DNA of 64,000 nucleotides from Crambe crambe (lineage: Eukaryota > Porifera > Demospongiae > Poecilosclerida > Crambeidae), in NCBI GenBank assembly GCA_963924555.1, contig OZ004589.1, forward strand, positions 3,410,001 to 3,474,000, given 5' to 3'. Of the stretch, positions 14,501 through 25,565 are shown one piece after another (the first letter of the stretch is position 1; each line of letters begins with the position of its first letter). The translations under genes were made by a program, and so were the position numbers. The notes under the pieces are model-generated. The model was not told the origin of the DNA. It saw only the letters and a list, made by a program, of their open reading frames with translations, and did no database searches.

Positions 14501-16041
14501 CCACCATTCCCAATAAGACTGGTTCCAAATCTAGCCCATTCGCACCCACTTTCAGAAGGTTTTGGTTCCTGGTTCCATGCATTTAGCCCATTCGCACTCA
14601 CTTTCAGAAAAAGGCTGAAGGTTTTGGTTAAATACATCTAGCCTGCATCGCACTCACTTTCAGTAAAAGACTGAAGATTTTGGTTCCTTTTTGTAGAGTG
14701 GCCCAATGCAAAGGTTGTCTTCCTTCAAAGTCCTGCACATCTGCTCTGGCTCCATTTAACAGCAAGAGCTCCAATACAGACACAGCACCAATGGAGGCAG
14801 CCAGGTGCATCACTGTGGAACCATCTGAACACTATAAACAATAAACAACAAACATAAACAAACAAGCAAACTTAAAAACAAACAAACAATACAGTAATTA
14901 TATAGCCACTAGAGGTGCAATTATGATGCATCTATTAAACAACAAGAAAAAATTGTGATAGTACTTGAGAAAAGGGGTCTTATCGCGCAAAACATTAAAA
15001 GCTGTTAAACGCTTGTAAGCAATTTATGAACAATACATAAGCAAACAAACAAATTATGATTATTGCAAAAACCACACCATTTTTTTAGATCAGGTCCCAT
15101 GAACTGCTGTTAAACAATAAGCGAACAAACATTCACTATTATACAGCCCATTTTTGTAGGTAAGGTTCATGGTTAAGAGGTGCTATAAAATCTGTTAAAC
15201 AACAAGCAAGCAAGTAAGTAAGCAAATAAACAAACAAATAAACAAACAAACATTCACTATACAGCAGTAGCTCAGGACTAGAGGGCTATTCATAACTCCT
15301 AAACAACAAGCAAACGAACAAATAAATAAACAAACATAGAATAAAATAATAAAAATCACTATTATTCAGGCCATTTTTTTTGTAGGTCAGGTCCATGGAC
15401 TAGAGGTGCTGTTTAGATTAAACTACTTAATGTGTGGGCTGATGACTGCATACGGATATCTTGTGTCTGCACTGATGGCAGTATCAAAACATAATGTGTG
15501 ATCACTTCAAGTGGGTCCACATTCCTAACCAGTCTTATCCAATTAAGCCGTCTGGTCATTTTAATCAGACTGAACAAATAGCAATTGTTTCTTTAAGGAT
15601 ACATCAAAAAAAGAAAAAGAAGAAGAAAAAATCACATGCTATTCTATATGGGATACCCTTTATAGAACATGCCATAAAACGAATTTTGGAACACTATGTG
15701 CTTGTTTACGTATGTACCTACATACAATACATACGTCAGAGGGACAAAAACCAATAGAAAGAGGTTTTTTTGGTGTTTTTTTTTTCAAAGGATTCACTCG
15801 AGAAGTTCACGTTAAGGGGTCCCACTATGAAATATAAATTATTACTGCACCTTCCCCCTGGAGAAAAGCCACAAAGCTAATTATGGTAAACGGCACTTTA
15901 AGGGTGGAATAAGATTAAACAGTAGCAGGTTCTTGAAGTGGCTGTGTTCTACTCTTAGAGACCTGTTTGTTTAGGTTGGCGCCATTCTTTATCAAGGCAT
16001 CTGCACACGACAAGCTGACGCCATCTTTCAGGATACTGCAA

Positions 16042-16104
<63 letters not shown>

Positions 16105-19100
16105 GGGAGAGAAGTTAATAGATGCATGATAATCATGCAATTATAAATTGGCTACCATTGCACTTATTACCATCATTCAAGAGCAGGAAATTAAACCACA
16201 TTCTCTATCATTTTCATTGCTACCAGTTTTCAATGTGCTAGCAATAGAGGACACTATTTTAACTTTATCCAATAACAGTTACTATGTATCTACTACTAAG
16301 AAATTGTGGGGCAAGCTCAACATAATAATTATGTGTCAGAACTGATGTACTTTGAACATTAAGTGATTTCACACAGAGATTGAGAAATGTGAGGTTATGA
16401 CCAATGTCAAGGGTTGTGTTCACTTTAAGGTATAACAGAGATGTGGTGCTACTAGAGAAAGCATTGTGAGGTGAGTGCATATACAAGGTTAGCATAACTA
16501 TGTTCATAGTCTTATAGATTCTTACCAGTACATGAGTGGCGGTTTTCCATCATGATCTGGAGCATCAACTTCATAGCCCTGGTCCAACAGAGACTGAACA
16601 GCTCGGAGATTACCAGACCTTCATAGTGACAAGCACAATAATTAATTAACAACAACAACACCAACATCTTCATTTGGAGTTTTAATAGCTATTTTAGATT
16701 GTCCTTGTTGAGAGAATCGTCTGTCAGATTATCCTTCACAACAACAACAACAACAATAACAACAACAAACTATATAGTTATTCTGTAAACCAGAAGTTTA
16801 TCACTACATCACAAAAGTGCTCTTTAGCTTCTACTCGGGCCTTTATACCCCATAGCACAAATATCTGTGGGGTTTACTGGAAATACCACAGGTTTCTTGG
16901 AAGTACATTGCTAGATAAAAGAAGCATAGTGTAAATTGACATCAAAGTCTATTCTGTAGTGATCCACTGGTTAGCTAGTGTGGTAAACATCATCAGAATC
17001 AGTTCCAACTACTATGCATGCAGAGTGCGGTGTCTAATCCAGTGGTGCAGCTACCCTTTACCATATCTCCCTACTATTGTTTGTTTGTTTGTTTATTTTT
17101 GTTGTTGTTTTAACTGTAACATGCACTCTAGCCTCCCTACATTAGGGCCAGAAGTGATTGAGGAGCATGAAAAAGAGATAGAGAAAGAACTCGGAAATGT
17201 AGGGGAGATGCAACAATAAAACCAGAAAAGAAAAATCTTTAAAGAAGGAAGGATCCACACCCCAAAACCATACTTTTTTAAGCTGATGGATTGTAAATTA
17301 ATTGGAACAATAATTAATTTTCATGTCAATAATAACAATTTCCCAATATTTACTTAGCAGCAAGGTGGAGTGGACCAGGTCCATGAGGAAGTTCAGCAAG
17401 GGACAAAGAGTTAGCAGAAGAGGAGAACACCAAAGAATCTGTAGCCATCACCACATTGTTATCGGATGGAGACATGAATGCTGTTCCTTCATCTTGTGTC
17501 CGAGACTGCACCCCAGGAGTAGGATCATTGAGCACCAGAGTAGAGGAAGTTTGATTCAATCTAAATGCAATTTCCTGTGAAGTTTCATAGTCTCTACCCT
17601 TAATGCCATCACTTTGCTGAACAGTTGAACCCACAGTGACAACCTTCTGTAAGCTGCTATGATCCGTTGGTAATGATGAAACTGGTTTTACTGGTTCTAG
17701 AGTCTCTGCACTAGCAACACGAGTGACTTCGGGAATTTTACTCATCTTGGCTCTTAACTTCATCTCAATATTACCATCAGCCATTGCTGAAGTCCCGTGG
17801 AATTTCAAACGTACAGGATGCTCAGTATCTTCTCCCGATACTGCAAGTACAGATGACAAGTAGCACTACTAGAATTTAGTATAGGGATTGGCAAGTGAAG
17901 CATAATAATTATTATCCACAGGTGGTATCCAAACAATAGAATGTAATAATTATGTTACATGCTCATATCTGTACATACATTATGAGTCCACCTACCATGA
18001 ATTGGGAAATTTTCGATGTTTGATTAATTTTCATGGTTCAACAACCCCAAAAAATAATTACATGAAAATTAATTACAGTGGAACCTCTAAATGTGGACAC
18101 CTTTGGGACCAGTGAAAAGTGTCCTGATTAGAGAGGTGTCCCTATTTCAGGGGCTAAATTATACACATTTATATTGTGTTGGGACAAGAAAAAGTGTCCT
18201 GATTAGAGAGGTTTTTGCATTTCAGGGAGTCCACATTTAGGGGTTCCACTGTACCCCCCCCCCCCCCCCCCCCCCCCCGTAAAAAAAAATAAGTGTAAAA
18301 GCCAACAAAGAAAATAAAAATTATAAACACGAATTATTATTTAACGAAAATTTACAGTACCACATGATAATACAGTACTTCTTTCTCCCCACCCACTCAC
18401 ATGATTAATACGTACCTTCAGTTGCCCAATAATCATTGAAATATATATATAAACATGAACTTGCAAATAATATAGAATTTGGGGACTTTATCACATTACG
18501 CACCTTTATCTTCTTCTTCCTCTGGTTGTTCCGCCCCATAAACTGGACATGGAGGAGATAGAGTCATTCCGCCTCCTCTGGGGTGATGGATGTCATAATC
18601 AGGGGGCTTGCGAGCACGCTTGCCAGATTGAGACACATCTTCTGAAGAGAAAAAAAATGTTACATACTCCTTCAGCATACAGGTGGTGTGCCTATAATAA
18701 TAGCCTAGCGTAGCCAACCCTTTACTGTAATGCCTTACTCTATCTCCTCTGATCCTTTACCTATCAAGGAAATATGGTAAAGGGTCAGCTATGACGGGAC
18801 TGGAGGGAGTGGCCAGCTACTTGGCTTTGATAACAGTGACATTAAGGAAACATCAATGATCAACCCCTTACCCCATTGCATACATGTAACATTAATACTA
18901 GGGCATTGTGGGGCGAGCGCATGCTCAGTTTACCCAAGGTCATCATATAAATAAACTACAATGTTAAGGATGTACGATATATATATATATATATTATATC
19001 AGTACATATTTATACGTCTGCATATGGGGGTGAAAGGTCATCATACCTGCCAAGTAAGGAGAAACCAGTTTCAATGGTGGCAACGTCTTCACCAGCTGAG

Positions 19101-20830
19101 TTCCATCTGGAAGAAATAAAAATGTAATGCAATGCCACCAACTGTGCTCAGTATGTTGAAATACTTGCCAAGATAAATATCAGTAAGTTCCATTTTCCTG
19201 ACAGGTGGTAAATCGATTCCCTTGAGAACGTCTTCTTTGTCATGCCCGATTCTTGAAGTTGTGGAGGACTGTGCAAACTGAATGGCAGAGCTGTAGGCAG
19301 GAGTTGAAGATTCAATGCGTGGTTCACTACTATTTCCACTTGATTTATCACTGACTTGAGATCTACCAGAGCTGAGGGCTGAAGCGTGTGATACAGTTGT
19401 AGACCCATCCTTAAAAGAAGTGGAATGTGCTGGAGGTTTGTCACTGATTAATCCACCTCCATTCTGTGTCTGAACTTCTTTCACAATACTTGAAATGTGT
19501 TTTCTTTTGCGCCTTTTCTTTTTCACTGTTATATCTTTTGCAAGGGACACCACTCCATTTGTAAGAGCTTGTGTCTGCATTTGAAGCTGCTCTTCCTCCA
19601 ATAGCTTATCAGATTCCTGTACGATGTTTTCATGGATAAGTCTCCCTCTCATCTTGTCCTTTGATATATTTTCGTCGGAAGCCAAAGAGGATCCTTGAAT
19701 TCCCTTTGCACTGACAGAAATACCATTCTTCACTTCCTTAAATTGTGGAAGTATATGCTTTATATCTGCCTCAGGGATATCTTGACATAATTCAGTCCTT
19801 CCCAAGGAAAACGATTGCATATATTGAAGAGAACTTGGAGAAATAGCACCATGCTCCTTTGAGGTATCACCTTCATGCTTATTAAATTCTTCTCTGATTT
19901 CGACTGAAGCTACCTTTGGTGCTTTCTGTGAAGCATATGACGTTCTTTGGTCTCTGGGTGCTGGACTAACAGCCACTATCATTGCTGAACTAGCTTGTTG
20001 GAGAGACTGGATACTTTCTTCATTGACTTCAGACTCGCTGTGTGATATATCTGAGCGAGGTGACGGAAGCAAGCTATTTTGTTCGCTGGTTGATCTTGAG
20101 AAAGGACGGTCATTAGAGTTTATACTTTGATCCAGGGAAGAATCATTTGTAGTACCATAATCCTTGGTACTATTATCAGTGAAGTCAATATTTCTTCTTT
20201 TAAGATCCACATGCTCCATCTTGTTATCAGGTGAAGAGAGAGTTTCGATCTGATCATCAAGTGAAGAGAAACTCCCCCATGCCATCTTCTTTGTCGGTGA
20301 GAGTTGACTGCTGGTTGTTTGGTGTTCCTCTTCTCTTTGACTAAGGAAGATACCCGGTGAAGTTGGTCGAATTGCTGGTGGAGGGGAGACACCATTGTGA
20401 TGTGAAGCATCCAAACGAGAAATAGGTGCTGGTGCAATTCTTGTGCGGTGAGAAAGCAGCTTCTTGGATTCTGAACTCTGTTTTTCTTCATTTCTTCCTT
20501 TACCAAGAGATATCTTTCTTCTTCCACTTATATCGCGTGCAGTGTCAAAAGGGGGTGGGGCTGAGAAAAAAAAAGACAGGTGTTAAATTCATCATCCCAG
20601 CTAGATAATGAATTACCATCATCAGAATGTGGATTTTTAACTGCCCAGGAAGCTGTTTTGGACTTTCCTTTATCCGATGCCCCATTTTCTGAGCTAGCCG
20701 CAGGGCCTGGGGTCACGGTATTCTGGGTACGCCTCCTCATCCACTCTCTGTGAGTTTCCAGCGCTCTCGTAGCATGCTCCAGTGTCTCAGAAGTAGTCAA
20801 CTTCCTTATATATGGGTTGACTATATCCAT
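8524..20830 (-). CDS. Ankyrin-repeat and PH-domain protein, 13 exons, 1376 aa
   Basis: Exons in transcript order: 20830-20617, 20560-19169, 19106-19047, 18641-18504, 17840-17354, 16618-16526, 16035-15963, 14831-14658, 13646-13492, 12588-12411, 11003-10801, 9919-9678, 9245-8524. Summed phases give exactly 1377 codons, which strongly supports the model. Residues 1-755 are Ser/Thr/Lys-rich and probably disordered, with a nuclear-signal-like KKKRRKRKH near 418. About six to seven ankyrin repeats follow (roughly 757-1050; e.g. GMTVLMWAAYNDNPNIVSYL, GHTPLHYAAVYSRVDVCALL). A serine-rich linker leads to a PH domain (about 1137-1235, ending in the conserved helix Trp of DAFKTWLIELERI) and a polar tail. 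The ankyrin section resembles inversin/ANKRD55-type arrays, but ankyrin followed by a C-terminal PH does not match a family I can name. Probably a membrane-associated scaffold. Introns include one of 56 bp, one GC-AG, and two weak GTC donors (after 15963 and 12411). Confidence 0.82.
11914..12318. mobile_element. MITE-like element with long terminal inverted repeats
   Basis: The left end CATGATTAGGCTTAGGTAG and the complement of the right end (CATGGCTAGGCTTAGGTAG) match over about 26 bp with two mismatches. The interior is AT-rich with repeated ATTATTCCC phrases. It lies in an intron of the ankyrin/PH gene, and I see no coding capacity. Confidence 0.65.
13085..13390. repeat. Diverged direct repeat pair
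   Basis: Blocks at about 13090-13180 and 13293-13385 share the order TGAAT-GA-CA-TCAGGT-AAATCT, GTAGATTTAGCT/GTAGCTGGATT, and CAGTCAG(T/C)AGTGGA. They lie in an ankyrin/PH intron and have no coding signal. Confidence 0.45.
14380..14660 (-). repeat. Tandem repeat carrying copies of an exon end and 5' splice site
   Basis: On the minus strand, units of about 40-60 bp repeat CTGAAAGTGAGTGCGAATGG and close variants five or six times. The first unit includes the true end of the ankyrin exon (CTGAAA then GTGAGT at 14658). Later copies lie inside the following intron and keep, or nearly keep, the GTGAGT donor consensus. Confidence 0.75.
14840..15420. repeat. AAAC-rich tandem minisatellite
   Basis: Units of about 100-150 bp repeat the series TTAAACAACAAGCAAACAAA, then ATTCACTATTATACAGCC, then TTTTTGTAGGT, then CATGGAnTAGAGGTGCT. 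About five degenerate copies fill an intron of the ankyrin/PH gene. Confidence 0.7.
16043..16103. repeat. (TG)n followed by G32 beside a 3' splice site
   Basis: A TG microsatellite (16043-16071) runs into 32 consecutive G (16072-16103). On the gene's strand this is C32-(CA)n-ATTTGCAG directly before the exon starting at 16035, so the tract sits where the polypyrimidine tract belongs. Confidence 0.93.
18074..18253. mobile_element. pogo/Tigger-like MITE, 180 bp
   Basis: Terminal inverted repeats of about 24 bp: the left end TACAGTGGAACCTCTAAATG matches the complement of the right end, which closes CATTTAGGGGTTCCACTGTA, with one mismatch. TA flanks both ends. The phrase AAAGTGTCCTGATTAGAGAG occurs twice inside. 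A 25-nt C run follows at once. No ORF. Confidence 0.75.
18254..18278. repeat. Homopolymer C tract (25 nt)
   Basis: Uninterrupted C run abutting the right end of the MITE and followed by an A run, inside an ankyrin/PH intron. Confidence 0.95.
18979..19004. repeat. AT dinucleotide microsatellite
   Basis: Short TA/AT run in an intron of the ankyrin/PH gene. Confidence 0.8.
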
Positions 20831-20927
20831 ACTTAATGCCTACGAACAGTTTCGATGTGCTTCAGTTCTACAATATCAAATTATTATTTTTGAAAATTAT
20901 TTTCGCTTAATTAGAACACACGACACA

Positions 20928-22415
20928 CTAATATTCATCATCCCCATACCACCATGATGAAACTGCTGATGATGCAGCATTCCATGCACTTCCCACAGCA
21001 CCTCTCACGTTGCTGACAGCTTGCTGTGTCTGCAATAATACAAGTCCGACTTTTTCTTTCGATTTATCTGACATGCCATACTCACTAGCTTGTGCAGATA
21101 ATCGCAACTTCAAATCACCAAAAGTTAAATTTCCCTGACACAGATGAACAGGTTCCACTTTTGAGATTCCTGTGTACTTCTTGGAAGAGAGCTTCCAGTT
21201 GATGAAAACAGAACTTTTTAGCCAGTTCTCTGAGAAATCGACTCCGAATTCTCTCACACCCTCACTACGGGAACTTATAGAGGTGGAGAGTAAGGACAAG
21301 AGATAGAGTCTGAATTGTGATCTGATCCATTCATTACTACCAAACCATCCGGTAGTCTTCACTGATGATGGTTCTAGGGAAGATACAGACGTAGAAGTAA
21401 TTACTTCTTGGACAGAGCGACAAATGTAATCACAGAATCGTAAATCTGCAGACGTTAGGTAGAGTATAGCCCTGAGTTTAGGATCACTGATGTCTATGAG
21501 TCCATCTTCCATATCCATGTACACATCACAGAGCTTTGAGTGCTGTTTTTGGAAGAGTGGATTAGCCACACCTACTAGAAGGTAAGTACACTTGCTGTCA
21601 GTCAACACATCCATCTGCTGGAGGCAAAGATAAGGCTGAATGTTGAACGGCGAGGTGAAAACTTGAAGAGGGAAGCCATATTCATCTTCTTCATTCCTGT
21701 ATTTTGCAAAGGACTCCTGAGATTTTGGGAATAGGGAAAGAATTCCAAGAATTGCTTTACACACTTCATTAGTTGGCATGCCACACACGAGAACTCTTTT
21801 CCGAAGCAGAAGAGCTTTGAAGATCTGAAGTAGTCGGTGGCTCAATTTGAGCATTTGAGACTGTTGGGAGAGGCCGAGTTGAAGCGTATCCAGTGAGAGT
21901 ATTGATGGGTGGTGGAAACTGCTGCTTAAGCTGACAAATGCATCTTGGATAATGGAAATCTCAGAGAAATCTTTCAGTTCAAAGTATGCCTGAGTGACTT
22001 GCTTCAACTTTGCTTCAATGCTACCATAGAATGGATGCTTGGAAAGTACACATACACTTTTCTGTACAGTGGATCTCGTCACTTCACTATCAGCTCTCAC
22101 TTCCTTAGAGTCTATCTGCCTACAACAGGCAACTCCATATATGGCTTGTGCTCCTTCATGTGAAGTTGAGGGTAATACAAAGAAAGAGGAGTCCTCTTCA
22201 TAGTTATGGGAACCGTCAGGAAGCGCCAAGTGAGGTAAATGTCGCCATTCTGGGGGCAGTTGATTGGTCAAGGAGGAGTCCTTTGAAGAGGAACTGAAGG
22301 GTGGATACACATATTCCACTGTGCAACCTTTCTGATGGTGGAATCCCACTACGAAGATGTGGAAGATAGGCACTACTTCACTTGGTTCTCTACACTCCTT
22401 TTCAGCAAACGACAT
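20928..22415 (-). CDS. AVL9: AVL9 homologue (late secretory pathway, DENN-related), intronless
   Basis: One uninterrupted ORF of 496 codons from ATG 22413-22415; an in-frame ATG 15 codons earlier (22460) is possible. The N-terminus shows AVL9 family features: IFHIFVVGFHHQKGCTVEYV, PPEWRHLPHLALPDGSHNY, the tyrosine-containing Cys-Arg-Gln block, and TVQKSVCVLSKHPFYGSIEA. AVL9 is a DENN-related protein required for Golgi exit in yeast and linked to polarised migration in animal cells. It ends in WWYGDDEY. Human AVL9 is about 650 residues and has many introns, so this copy is shorter and unusually intronless beside a 13-exon neighbour. It lies head-to-tail with the ankyrin/PH gene, only 97 bp separating its stop from that gene's ATG. 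The intact frame argues for a functional gene. Confidence 0.88.
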   Translation of the reverse strand: MSFAEKECREPSEVVPIFHIFVVGFHHQKGCTVEYVYPPFSSSSKDSSLTNQLPPEWRHLPHLALPDGSHNYEEDSSFFVLPSTSHEGAQAIYGVACCRQIDSKEVRADSEVTRSTVQKSVCVLSKHPFYGSIEAKLKQVTQAYFELKDFSEISIIQDAFVSLSSSFHHPSILSLDTLQLGLSQQSQMLKLSHRLLQIFKALLLRKRVLVCGMPTNEVCKAILGILSLFPKSQESFAKYRNEEDEYGFPLQVFTSPFNIQPYLCLQQMDVLTDSKCTYLLVGVANPLFQKQHSKLCDVYMDMEDGLIDISDPKLRAILYLTSADLRFCDYICRSVQEVITSTSVSSLEPSSVKTTGWFGSNEWIRSQFRLYLLSLLSTSISSRSEGVREFGVDFSENWLKSSVFINWKLSSKKYTGISKVEPVHLCQGNLTFGDLKLRLSAQASEYGMSDKSKEKVGLVLLQTQQAVSNVRGAVGSAWNAASSAVSSWWYGDDEY

Positions 22416-23404
22416 GTTGCCTAAACAGTACAAGTTCGATCCTGGTAGGTTAAAGTCCAAGCCGCGCCCACTAAACTGAAATTCTGAATGCGCGCGAAAT
22501 TATGAAGGAAGCAGTGCCAGTAGTTTATGGAATGCTCTGTTAGAGTAAGTATAATTCTCATCATCCTATTTCATCCTCTGTACTTGTAATCAGACACACT
22601 ATCTTGGTGTCTGCCTACACAGGGGTGTATCCACAGAATTTTGAGTGGCCCAGTGTGCCTGTGGCAGTGCATGGTATCGCCATACCCACTTATCAGAAGG
22701 AGTTTGATAAAGCTATGCTATTGTGATCATGATTCTTGAAAGTCATGGTGCTTCATAATATACAAATCACCTTAGCTAACCCTGCAGGCATGGGATATCA
22801 TAAAATTATAATTATTGGATAATAAAAGTGGTCTGGAAAACCAGACCAATATTGCTATGCTTTCCTTTTAGTGCATTAAAATTTCTAGCTAAGTTTCAAA
22901 TAATTATCTGGTTTTGATAATACACAAATTATTATCAAAGACATGCCAGCACCAAACTTTCACTGTGTATGCAAAGCTGTATGTTTATTCTTTAGCCTTT
23001 GATGGTTGCCTTGGTAGGCTAACAGTCAACAATGAAGAAACTTGAAGTGCTATCGTAACAAGAAGGTAAACAGATATAACGTCCAGACAACAAAATGAAT
23101 TCAATGGTAACAAAACCATGACTGAAGTGTACATGAATTATGTTGTTTGCTTGTGGACCTTTTTCTTTCTGTATGCATAGCTTATGTGTAAAGATCTGTG
23201 ACCCTTACCCAATACAGTGCCAATAATAGTGATAACCCATACCTAATAATATACTCCAACAGCGTTTACTATATTTCTTATTTCTACTTGGTAAGCGTTT
23301 GGCCCTTGAAATAAAAAATATATTTGTGAAAACAATGTGCTATTCATGTTGGATATTAAAATACTAGAATACGATTGTTCCAATAGTCACATACATACAC
23401 AAAA
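22416..23404. other. Intergenic region, no gene recognised
   Basis: AT-rich sequence upstream of AVL9 and downstream of the TRIM-NHL pseudogene. I see no open frame with family resemblance and no clear repeat. It presumably includes the AVL9 promoter. Confidence 0.6.
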
Positions 23405-24735
23405 CCATTGCTAGTCCACAAGGAGTATCAGAACCTTCTGGGCTTTTCCCTTCCCCACCAAAGGAGGTCAAGAAATGACCCTCAGAGGTGAAAACAGACA
23501 CACGATTATTACCAGCTCCGTCGCTGACATACACCACATCATCAGTGTCAATAGTGAGACTGTCAATTCTCCCTTGCCTTGTTCATGCTTCCCAAATGCT
23601 CGTAAGAACTGCCTTTCAGCTGTGAAGACTTGGATACGATGGTTGTAAAATTCAGCCACATAAACTTTTCCAGCACTATCACAGGCTATACCATTTGGAA
23701 AATTAAACTGTCCTTTTCCACTGCCGATCTCACCAAACTTGCTAAAAAAGGTGAGGTCAGAGTTTAATACTTGAACACGATTATTCGAGCAATCTGCAAC
23801 ATACAGCTTCTCATTAAAAGGATTAAATACTATTTCCCTAAGAGCATTGAACTGCTTAGATTCTGTATATACCTTGTGTACCAACTGCGGAGATGAACTG
23901 GCCATTTGCTGTGAACTTTTGTATACGATGATTATTACAATCTGCTACAAAGATATCCCCCATACCATCTGTTGCTATCCCCCAAGGATGACTGAACTGT
24001 CCCTGGCCAGAACCAGATGAGCCAAACAACTGAAGCTTTTCTCCATCATGTCTGAAGACAGAGATAATATCTTCACCCCCCTCTGTGACCATCACCTCTC
24101 CCTTCTTGTTGATTAGCACTCCTTGAGGCCCATTCCCTGTATAAATAGTTCGGATTGGAGTACCAAGCTTTTCACAGGGAAACTTCACCATAATGTCAAA
24201 TGGACTTCCTCTGATGTGTTGATCCTCAACTTTGATGTGTAGCTGGTGCCTCCCTCTGATGGTGGGTTGGTAGTTGATCTTGTACTGGCCTTGTTCCATT
24301 CTCTTTACACTGCACATCAATCTGGCACCAGTCATCTCAGAAGAAAGTTCATACTGAAATGACTTGGGTTCCACACATAGTTCACCCTTAAAGTCGATAG
24401 CTTCCATAACGATATCAGAGTCCTGTCCAACCATAGCTACTTCCAAACCCTTACCTGTGGCCTTGCATTTCGATGGATCAAGTGATTCTGGTGGCCATAC
24501 TTGTCCATAGTTCTGACACTCATTAGTGACATCCAGTGAGGCTAGAAATTTCAGGTCAGCTTCCGTGTTAGGTTCATCTGGTGGGAAAGGTCTGGTCAGT
24601 TCCTTCACTTATTCTATAATGTTCATCTTCATTACAAGCACCTCTTCCTGATTGCTCGTTTTCAGACTCTCCTTTGTAAAGTCGAGACAGCTGCTCAGCT
24701 GGGCCACTCTGCACTGCAAACAAAAAAACAAGCAG
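23405..24735 (-). pseudogene. 5'-truncated TRIM-NHL pseudogene
   Basis: On the minus strand this aligns along its whole length with the second half of the TRIM-NHL gene at 42744: end of the coiled coil (CTGAGCAGCTGTCT near 24690), filamin-type immunoglobulin domain (HIRGSPFDIMVKFP), then NHL repeats (GIATDGMGDIFVADCNNHRI, NGIACDSAGKVYVAEFYN). RING and B-boxes are missing; homology starts abruptly at about 24735 next to an acceptor-like TTTGCAG. A CAA codon has become TAA at about 24609, no ATG starts the remaining frame, and the NHL part is split by frameshifts near 23890 and 23580. Homology fades at about 23405. It is a dead partial copy related to the spacer gene. Confidence 0.8.
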
Positions 24736-25496
24736 TAACAATAGTACCATTAAATTTTATTTTCAGGACTTGAAAGTTTAGGTATATTACATTCAGAAGG
24801 TGCTGGTTTCACTGGTGGTGTTGAATCTGGCTTATATTCGGTGTGAAGGGTCAAATTACTGATCAACCCATTTTTTGTTGTCTGAATATTGATTACCAAA
24901 AAGTGCCTTAAGTTCAGGTTTGTAATGCAGTGGTATTTGAAGCTTGACTTCTATAAATGGAGACACAGATAGGGGGAGGATAGAACTTCCTGTCTTCCAA
25001 CTTTGACAATCACACCTAGAAAACTCTGCCATAAACTGGTAGCCGTCTGAAATATGATACTTTTGTCTGATTATTGATTTTTTTTTGACACATGCTTTAA
25101 TGATGTAATAGGAATGACTGAAAGTCAGGATTCTGAATCAGTTTTCAATGGGCTATCTTTTGATACCTAAATTGTAGGTACTGGTATAAACCAGATTCCA
25201 GAAAAAGTGTCCAGTAATTGATAATTGATCACTTACTCCAGCCACTCTATGGCTTCTGTAGCTAGAACCTAACACCAGAGAATCTTGGAGAGAATTCCAA
25301 TCAGCCTTCAAAGAGAGCAACAAGCAAGTAGCCGAACACTGCAGCAAGCCTTGACAGCAAGTAACCTAGGTGCCAGAGTACAGCATAGGCTTAGCTAGAA
25401 GAAACCAGCCCAATTACAATGTAATATCAAGTGCAAAATAACAGATTATCTGCGGGTGCAGGCTAATAACTACGTATGTAGCTATGACATTAACAT
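24736..25496. other. Region between TRIM pseudogene and left arm, nothing recognised
   Basis: No convincing ORF or RNA gene. The true outer edge of the left arm may lie here, because the right-hand partner runs out at the window end. Confidence 0.55.
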
Positions 25497-25565
25497 TATA
25501 GCTAAAGAGCTCATTTTGTTTATATGTATTGGAAGTCTGTACACTAACTATACATTGCATAGTTA

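Noticed and set aside
14840..15420. Possible CRISPR-like repeat array
   Set aside because: Units are degenerate AAAC-rich minisatellites of uneven length with no unique spacers, in an intron of an animal gene.
15915..16140. Minus-strand frames rich in Pro and Thr-His repeats
   Set aside because: They arise from the C32 and CA repeat; only the 73-bp ankyrin exon inside this stretch is supported.
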